From the NCBI GenBank assembly GCA_964608575.1, contig CAZSPW010000065.1, positions 1 to 10,548 of the forward strand: a stretch of DNA of 10,548 nt. The letters run 5' to 3'. The translations under genes were made by a program, and so were the position numbers. Source of the stretch: JAMIFN01 sp964608575 (GTDB taxonomy: Bacteria > Pseudomonadota > Gammaproteobacteria > Burkholderiales > Burkholderiaceae_C). Positions 6,234-10,548 of this stretch are shown here, piece after piece; position 1 is the stretch's first letter, and each line of letters opens with the position of its first letter. The notes beneath the pieces are model-generated. The model was not told the origin of the DNA and ran no database searches. It worked only from the letters and a program-made list of their open reading frames with translations.

Positions 6234-7466
6234 CTAGTTGGAGAAAAGCAAGCGCGTTTTCAGCGTTCCCTCTACATCGTGCAGCTTTTCCAGCACCGCC
6301 CGACTGTGCTGTGCGTCCACATCCATCACAACATAGCCCACCGTTTCATTGGTTTGCAAGTATTGGGCGCTGATATTGACACCCAAATCAGAAAACGCGC
6401 GGTTGATGGCAGCCATAACACCAGGGCGATTTTGGTGAATGTGCAAAATGCGGTGGCGGCCAGGGTGGGCGGGCAGCGCCACTTCCGGCAGGTTGACCGC
6501 TGAGGTGGTGGTGCCGTTGTCACTGTAACGCACCAGCTTTTCTGCCACTTCGCTGCCGATATTGGCTTGCGCTTCCAGCGTAGAGCCACCAATATGCGGC
6601 GTCAAAATCACATTATCAAATTCACGCAGTGGGCTGACAAATTCGTCTGCATTGGTTTTAGGCTCGATGGGGAAAACATCGACTGCAGCACCTGCAATGC
6701 GCCCGGCTTTGAGCTGCGCCACCAGCGCATCAATTTGTACGACGGTGCCGCGTGCGGCGTTGATGAAGATGGCGCCCTCGCGCATCCAGCCTAGTTCTTG
6801 CGCGCCTATCATTTGGCGTGTGCTGGGGGTGTCTGGCACATGCAAACTAACGACATCGGATTGCTGCATCAGCTCTTGCAAGCTGCCTAGTTGTTGGGCA
6901 TTGCCTAAGGGCAGTTTGCTGACCACATCGTAAAACCTGACTTGCATGCCCAGCGCCTCGGCAATCACCGATAGCTGCATACCGATATTGCCGTAACCCA
7001 CAATACCTAGGGTTTTGCCACGAATTTCATACGCATGCTCAGCAGATTTCAACCATATACCGCGATGCGCTTTGGCGTTTTTCTCGGGGATGCCACGCAG
7101 CAGCAAAATAGCTTGGGCTATCACCAGCTCAGCCACAGAGCGAGTATTGGAATAGGGTGCGTTAAACACCGCTATACCGCGCGCTGCGGCAGCTTTTAAA
7201 TCCACTTGATTGGTGCCGATACAAAAGCAGCCTATGGCTACCAGTTTTTTGGCTGCGGCTAAGACTTCAGCAGTCAATTGAGTGCGTGAACGCAGGCCGA
7301 CAAAGTGCGCGTCGGCTATGCTTTGGAGTAGATCTTCCTCACTCAGCGCACCTTTGTGAAATTCAATTTGGCTATAACCGGCTTGGGTAAAAGTATCAAC
7401 GGCGTTTTGGTGTACGCCCTCGAGCAGCAGAATTTTGATTTTGCTTTTGTCTAAAGAAGTTTCCAT
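6234..7466 (-). CDS. serA: D-3-phosphoglycerate dehydrogenase
   Basis: This 410-residue enzyme oxidises 3-phosphoglycerate to 3-phosphohydroxypyruvate with NAD, the first committed step of serine synthesis. It has the same length and layout as E. coli SerA: a substrate domain with LRSRTQLT (58-65) and GCFCIGTNQVDL (79-90), the NAD fold GIVGYGNIG (154-162), catalytic Arg239 (NAARGT), Glu268 (PIEP) and His291 (LTPHIGGST), then a C-terminal ACT domain from about 338. In that domain HIHQNRPGV and LGVNISAQYLQT retain His344, Asn346 and Asn364, matching the residues that bind serine in the E. coli enzyme, so feedback inhibition by L-serine is expected. The ATG is supported by the N-terminal match; upstream GAAAG is only a weak ribosome site. 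It is divergent from a D-2-hydroxyglutarate dehydrogenase-like gene. The TAG stop lies 15 bp from the 9-bp tandem array, and a leftward terminator lies beyond that array. Confidence 0.98.
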   Translation of the reverse strand: METSLDKSKIKILLLEGVHQNAVDTFTQAGYSQIEFHKGALSEEDLLQSIADAHFVGLRSRTQLTAEVLAAAKKLVAIGCFCIGTNQVDLKAAAARGIAVFNAPYSNTRSVAELVIAQAILLLRGIPEKNAKAHRGIWLKSAEHAYEIRGKTLGIVGYGNIGMQLSVIAEALGMQVRFYDVVSKLPLGNAQQLGSLQELMQQSDVVSLHVPDTPSTRQMIGAQELGWMREGAIFINAARGTVVQIDALVAQLKAGRIAGAAVDVFPIEPKTNADEFVSPLREFDNVILTPHIGGSTLEAQANIGSEVAEKLVRYSDNGTTTSAVNLPEVALPAHPGRHRILHIHQNRPGVMAAINRAFSDLGVNISAQYLQTNETVGYVVMDVDAQHSRAVLEKLHDVEGTLKTRLLFSN

Positions 7467-7663
7467 GGTGATGACTTTCGGTACAAGGTGTGTGAATAGC
7501 TGCGCTGCTGCGATAGCCCGATAAGCTGGCGGGGTTCAAGGTCATTAACCCAGTAGTTTTATCAGGTATAGCTACAATAGCAGCTCTCGATTAGCCCCAC
7601 GGCGAACACGGGTAGAAACCCTAGCTCAAGCTGGATTGCCCTTGTGCCCTATTCTTGCGCCCT
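7467..7663. promoter_or_regulatory. Divergent serA / FAD-oxidase control region
   Basis: This 197-bp spacer separates two divergent start codons and must contain both promoters. For the rightward gene, TACAAT at 7573-7578 is a reasonable -10 but has no good -35. TATTCT at 7650-7655 is an alternative that would give an almost leaderless message. For serA, the minus-strand TTGAAC (7539-7534) resembles a -35, but the hexamer 17 bp on (CTATCG) is a poor -10. The segment around 7569-7586 has AGCT on both sides of a short AT-rich core. Shared regulation of the pair is plausible but no recognisable operator was found. Confidence 0.35.
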
Positions 7664-9061
7664 ATGTCAGAAATTACCGCTTCGCTATTAGCCCCCTTGC
7701 GCGCAATCCTTGGGGCGGATTTTGTCCGCACGGATGCCGATAGCTTGGCGCAATATGGGCGCGACCGCACCAAAAACTGGGCTGCAGCCCCTTGCGCCGT
7801 GGTGCTGCCTGCCAATACCGAGCAAGTCCAAGCCATCGTGCGTTGGGCGTATGAAAAATCTGTCGCCATCGTGCCATCGGGCGGGCGCACAGGTTTGTCT
7901 GGCGGGGCAGTCGCACACCGTGGCGAATTGGTTTTGAATCTGGAGCGCCTACGCCAGATTGGAGATTTTGACCCGGTGGAGCGCAGCGTGCGCGTAGGGG
8001 CAGGCGTGCTGACTGGGCAATTGCAGGCCTGGGCGGCAGAGCAAGGCCTGTTTTACCCTGTGGATTTTGCCGCTGCTGGCTCTAGCCAAATCGGCGGCAA
8101 TATCGCCACCAATGCGGGCGGCATCAAGGTCATCCGATGGGGCATGACGCGCGATTGGGTGCGCGGCTTGAAAGTGGTTACAGGCACGGGCGAGCTGCTG
8201 AATTTAAACCAGGGTTTACTGAAAAACAATGCGGGCTACGATTTGCGCCATTTGATGATAGGTTCAGAGGGAACCCTAGGCGTGATTGTGGAAGCGACTA
8301 TGGGGCTGATTACCCCGCCGCGCCAACTGACGGTGCTACTACTAGCAGCGCCTAGCATGGATGCGGTGATGCAACTGCTGCACACTTTTCAAAATCGACT
8401 GGAATTGACCGCATTTGAATTTTTCTCGGAAAGCGCCCTGGCCAAAGTGCTGGCGCGCAGCGGCCTAGCCAGACCGATGGAAACCGAGGGTGAGTTTTAC
8501 GCCTTGCTGGAGTTTGACAACACCAGCGCCGCCATAGAAGCCCAAGCCTTGGCCGTGTTTGAAGAAAGCTTAGAAGCAGGCTGGGCACTCGATGGCACCA
8601 TGAGCCAAAACGAAGAGCAGCGCATCAAGCTCTGGCGCTTGCGTGAAGAGATTTCAGAAACCATAGCCCCCAGCTCACCTTATAAAAACGATATCGCTGT
8701 GCGCGTGGCACAAATTCCTGCGTTTTTGCATGAAATTAGCGCTTTGGTGGCGAAAAACTACCCCGATTTTGAGATTATCTGGTTTGGGCATATTGGCGAT
8801 GGCAATTTGCACTTGAATATTTTGAAGCCAGAAAACTTGAGTCAGGCCGATTTTTACGCACGCTGCCACGGCGTGAGTCGCCAAGTATTTGAAGTGGTGC
8901 AACGCTATGGCGGCACGATATCGGCTGAGCACGGCGTGGGTTTGCTGAAAAAAGACTATTTGCCCTATAGCCGCAGCGCGGCTGAAATTGCCTTGATGCG
9001 CGCCATTAAGCACAGCTTTGACCCCAAAGGGATTTTGAACCCGGGCAAGATTTTTGATTAA
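7664..9061 (+). CDS. FAD-linked oxidase, probable D-2-hydroxyglutarate dehydrogenase
   Basis: This 465-residue protein belongs to the FAD-binding type 4 / FAD-oxidase C-terminal family that includes D-2-hydroxyglutarate dehydrogenase, GlcD and D-lactate dehydrogenases. The FAD domain shows PSGGRTGLSGGA (71-82), GGNIATNAGG (144-153) and GYDLRHLMIGSEGTLG (191-206). The C-terminal domain carries the metal site GHIGDGNLH (His376, His383) and AEHGVG (Glu422), and the protein ends in the typical GILNPGKIFD. Divergent placement next to serA favours D-2-hydroxyglutarate oxidation to 2-oxoglutarate: in Pseudomonas this enzyme has been shown to clear the D-2-hydroxyglutarate made by SerA and so pull serine synthesis forward. 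The acceptor is probably an electron-transfer flavoprotein or quinone. The frame extends to a TTG at 7655, but ATG at 7664 is preferred. The alternatives are glycolate or D-lactate dehydrogenase; no glcE or glcF partner is seen. Confidence 0.88.
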   Translation: MSEITASLLAPLRAILGADFVRTDADSLAQYGRDRTKNWAAAPCAVVLPANTEQVQAIVRWAYEKSVAIVPSGGRTGLSGGAVAHRGELVLNLERLRQIGDFDPVERSVRVGAGVLTGQLQAWAAEQGLFYPVDFAAAGSSQIGGNIATNAGGIKVIRWGMTRDWVRGLKVVTGTGELLNLNQGLLKNNAGYDLRHLMIGSEGTLGVIVEATMGLITPPRQLTVLLLAAPSMDAVMQLLHTFQNRLELTAFEFFSESALAKVLARSGLARPMETEGEFYALLEFDNTSAAIEAQALAVFEESLEAGWALDGTMSQNEEQRIKLWRLREEISETIAPSSPYKNDIAVRVAQIPAFLHEISALVAKNYPDFEIIWFGHIGDGNLHLNILKPENLSQADFYARCHGVSRQVFEVVQRYGGTISAEHGVGLLKKDYLPYSRSAAEIALMRAIKHSFDPKGILNPGKIFD

Positions 9062-9064
9062 GCC

Positions 9065-9090
9065 AGACGCACGGCTGCACCGCTGCGTCT
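9065..9090 (+). repeat. Inverted repeat between the FAD oxidase and the pseudouridine synthase
   Basis: AGACGCACGG (9065-9074) pairs with CCG and TGCGTCT (9080-9082, 9084-9090) with one bulged C, enclosing a CTGCA loop. It starts 4 nt after the oxidase stop. No T-tract follows on either strand, so it is not a classical intrinsic terminator; it may stabilise the 3' end of the oxidase message or be a weak terminator. Confidence 0.5.
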
Positions 9091-9096
9091 GCGAGC

Positions 9097-9102
9097 GATA
9101 AT
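9097..9102 (+). promoter_or_regulatory. Possible -10 box of a leaderless promoter
   Basis: GATAAT ends 7 nt before the ATG at 9110, so transcription from it would start at or next to the start codon. No ribosome-binding sequence lies in the intervening CGCCCCC, which fits a leaderless message. GCGAT-A-ATCGC (9095-9105) makes the site a short dyad as well. A -35 is not evident. Confidence 0.3.
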
Positions 9103-9109
9103 CGCCCCC

Positions 9110-9913
9110 ATGACCACTTCTGCCAGCCCAACCAGCCCTGTCACTTCTGATTTGATCCGCCTGAACAAACGCTTGGCTGATCTGGGCTTTTGTTCACGCC
9201 GCGAAGCCGATGCTTGGATAGAGCGCGGCTGGGTCAAGGTCAATGGCCAAATCGCAGGCATGGGCGTGAAAGTCAGCCCACAAGACCAAGTCAGCGTGGA
9301 CAAAAAAGCCAGTAACGCGCAAGAGCAATTGGCGACGATTTTGCTGCACAAACCCATAGGCGTAGTCAGCGGCCAGGCCGAACACGGCTACCAAAACGCC
9401 GCCAGCATCATCAGCGCGCGTAATTTATGGCTGCCGCCTGAACTGCGCCCTGCACAGGCTAGGCGCTTTAACCCGCAGATTTTGCGCGGTCTAGCACCTG
9501 CGGGCAGATTGGATATTGATTCGACTGGTCTATTGGTGCTGACGCAAGACGGGCGCGTGGCCAAAAGCATCATTGGTGAAGATTCGGACATCAGCAAAGA
9601 GTATTTGGTGCGCGTGGCTTGGCAGGGGCTAGAGCGCGATATTGCGCCGCGCTTTCCTGCAGAAAAACTGGCATTGTTGCGCCACGGCCTGAGCCTAGAC
9701 GGGCAAGCACTCAAGCCCGCGCAGGTAGATTGGCAAAATGGCGAGCAACTGCGCTTTGTTCTGACCGAAGGCAAGAAGCGCCAAATCCGCCGCATGTGCG
9801 AAGCCGTAGGGCTGCGAGTGGTGGGCTTAAAACGCATTCGCATCGGCCGCATCATGCTGGGCAATTTGCCGCTAGGTGCCTGGCGTTTTTTGCAGCCTCA
9901 CGAGCACTTTTAA
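9110..9913 (+). CDS. rRNA pseudouridine synthase, RsuA family (RluF/RluB-like)
   Basis: This 267-residue enzyme isomerises a specific uridine of ribosomal RNA, most likely 23S, to pseudouridine. An N-terminal S4 RNA-binding domain covers about residues 15-65 (IRLNKRLADLGFCSRREADAW, then VKVNGQ). The catalytic domain has LLHKPIGVVS (78-87), the catalytic Asp135 in AGRLDIDSTGLLVLT, KEYLVRV (163-169) and the C-terminal KKRQIRRMCEAVGL (222-235) followed by LPLGAWRFL. CSRREAD and the overall spacing look most like RluF, which in E. coli modifies U2604, but RluB is not excluded. It lacks the long basic tail of E. coli RluF. The ATG is preceded by a C-run rather than a ribosome-binding site. It follows the FAD oxidase by 48 bp and is followed by the second copy of the dispersed repeat. 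Confidence 0.94.
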   Translation: MTTSASPTSPVTSDLIRLNKRLADLGFCSRREADAWIERGWVKVNGQIAGMGVKVSPQDQVSVDKKASNAQEQLATILLHKPIGVVSGQAEHGYQNAASIISARNLWLPPELRPAQARRFNPQILRGLAPAGRLDIDSTGLLVLTQDGRVAKSIIGEDSDISKEYLVRVAWQGLERDIAPRFPAEKLALLRHGLSLDGQALKPAQVDWQNGEQLRFVLTEGKKRQIRRMCEAVGLRVVGLKRIRIGRIMLGNLPLGAWRFLQPHEHF

Positions 9914-9915
9914 AA

Positions 9916-9978
9916 CCATTTTTCAGCATGTTTTTGGCATTTTGAGCCGTAAAAACTGCCTGGGCAGCTATTATTTTT
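9916..9978 (+). repeat. Dispersed intergenic repeat, copy 2 (upstream of Mth938-domain gene)
   Basis: This is the plus-strand partner of 2274-2212, differing at about 9 of 63 positions. It fills the whole spacer between the pseudouridine synthase stop and the ATG at 9979. GGCATTTT (9936-9943) can pair with AAAA and TGCC (9951-9960) around a GAGCCGT loop with a 2-nt bulge, the same hairpin as in the other copy. Its end supplies TATTAT (9969-9974), a good -10 match placed so that transcription would begin at the start codon. Both copies point in the direction of the gene they precede. Confidence 0.8.
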
Positions 9979-10377
9979 ATGAAATTCCAAGCCGACCATA
10001 GCAATACCCCACTGATACACGATATCGATGGCACCAGCACCCGTGTGCGCCTAGCTGATGGCAGCATGGTGCAACACCAAGGCAGCTTGCTACTGGATGC
10101 CCAAAGTGGGCAAACACAGGTCTGGCGCCCCCAAAACTATGCCGATTTGCAAGCTATCGACTTTGAAACCATCGCCGCATTTCAACCGCAAGTGGTGATT
10201 TTTGGTTCAGGCAAGAAATTGCGCTTTCCCTCTCCTGCTCTCACGCGCAGCCTGATAACGGCACGCATAGGCATGGAAACCATGGACCAGCGTGCTGCCT
10301 GCCGCACCTTTAATGTCTTGTCGGCCGAAGGCCGTGCCGTGCTTTTGGCCTTATTGATAGAGAACCCCAATGCATGA
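9979..10377 (+). CDS. Mth938-domain protein (DUF498 type)
   Basis: This small 132-residue cytoplasmic protein resembles the Mth938 / NDUFAF3-like domain family, known in mitochondria as a complex I assembly factor but without a settled function in bacteria. The signature regions are VWRPQNYADL, the PQVVIFGSGKKLRFPSP core (about 73-89) and IGMETMDQRAACRTFNVLS (about 100-118), followed by AEGRAVLLALLIENP. The length is typical of the single-domain family. No signal peptide or membrane segment is present. The ATG has no Shine-Dalgarno; it follows directly on the dispersed repeat, whose TATTAT could yield a leaderless message. Its last 8 bases overlap the next start codon, implying translational coupling. 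Confidence 0.88.
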   Translation: MKFQADHSNTPLIHDIDGTSTRVRLADGSMVQHQGSLLLDAQSGQTQVWRPQNYADLQAIDFETIAAFQPQVVIFGSGKKLRFPSPALTRSLITARIGMETMDQRAACRTFNVLSAEGRAVLLALLIENPNA

Positions 10378-10548
10378 AGTCTCGCCCCCAGCAAGCCGCT
10401 TTAAACCGATTGTTGAGACACCCTGGCACGGTTTGGACTGGCAGCAAGCGCCCGCAGGCTTTGACTGGGTAGCACAAGACGCCGATGGCAAATGGTTTTG
10501 GTACCGCGTGCAGCCGCAATGCGGTATGGATGGCGGTGTGTGGCGTAG
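10370..10548 (+). CDS. Unrecognised protein, 3' end outside the window
   Basis: An ATG at 10370 overlaps the end of the Mth938-domain gene and opens a frame with no stop through the last base of the window, giving 59 complete codons. The visible peptide begins MHEVSPPASRFKPIVETPWHG and is rich in Trp and aromatics (HGLDWQQ, FDWVAQDADGKWFWYRV). No family is recognised from this fragment. The overlap of 8 bases with the preceding gene, the lack of stops and the natural codon use support a real gene. The ATG four bases later (10374) is in a different frame and meets a stop after about 33 codons. Confidence 0.65.
   Translation, partial: MHEVSPPASRFKPIVETPWHGLDWQQAPAGFDWVAQDADGKWFWYRVQPQCGMDGGVWR

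Noticed and set aside
7485..7600. A possible third copy of the dispersed intergenic repeat
   Set aside because: Only short fragments such as TATAGCTACAATAG resemble the AGCTATT part; the rest does not align with the two clear copies.
9065..9090. Intrinsic terminator after the FAD oxidase
   Set aside because: The stem is good but no T-tract follows on either strand, so it is listed only as an inverted repeat.

Overview
The window looks like chromosomal housekeeping DNA from a betaproteobacterium, probably order Burkholderiales and perhaps the family Comamonadaceae. That placement is inferred from protein style and gene content (separate GlyQ/GlyS, an E. coli-length SerA, an Mth938-domain protein) and was not tested by a search. 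The DNA is moderately GC-rich. No phage, transposase, CRISPR array or defence gene is visible.

Layout. On the minus strand at the left are glyS (6-2192) and glyQ (2294-3223), the two subunits of glycyl-tRNA synthetase, separated by a 101-bp spacer that holds a dispersed repeat. Divergent from glyQ is an alpha/beta hydrolase (3278-4237, +), followed by tRNA-Leu(UAA) (4273-4366) with its own intrinsic terminator (4378-4405). Next on the plus strand is a stand-alone pyridine nucleotide-disulfide oxidoreductase of the dihydrolipoamide dehydrogenase type (4509-5945), with a perfect 16-bp inverted repeat and a clear Shine-Dalgarno in its leader. It converges on serA (7466-6234, -). The space between them holds a minus-strand terminator and a tandem array of a 9-bp unit (6005-6219), interrupted by a 100-base assembly gap. 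Every intact unit contains GCTGGTGG, the octamer known as Chi in E. coli.

Divergent from serA is an FAD-linked oxidase (7664-9061, +), best read as D-2-hydroxyglutarate dehydrogenase. Then come an RsuA-family rRNA pseudouridine synthase (9110-9913, +), a second copy of the dispersed repeat (9916-9978), a small Mth938-domain protein (9979-10377, +) and an unrecognised gene overlapping it and running off the right edge (10370-10548).

Functional logic. GlyQ and GlyS form one enzyme, and with tRNA-Leu and the pseudouridine synthase they give the window a translation theme. SerA and the D-2-hydroxyglutarate dehydrogenase form a plausible metabolic pair: SerA can reduce 2-oxoglutarate to D-2-hydroxyglutarate while driving 3-phosphoglycerate oxidation, and the flavoenzyme returns it to 2-oxoglutarate. 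I see no obviously new multi-gene system. The most interesting material is non-coding: the Chi-containing minisatellite and the pair of about 63-bp intergenic repeats placed just upstream of glyS and the Mth938 gene.
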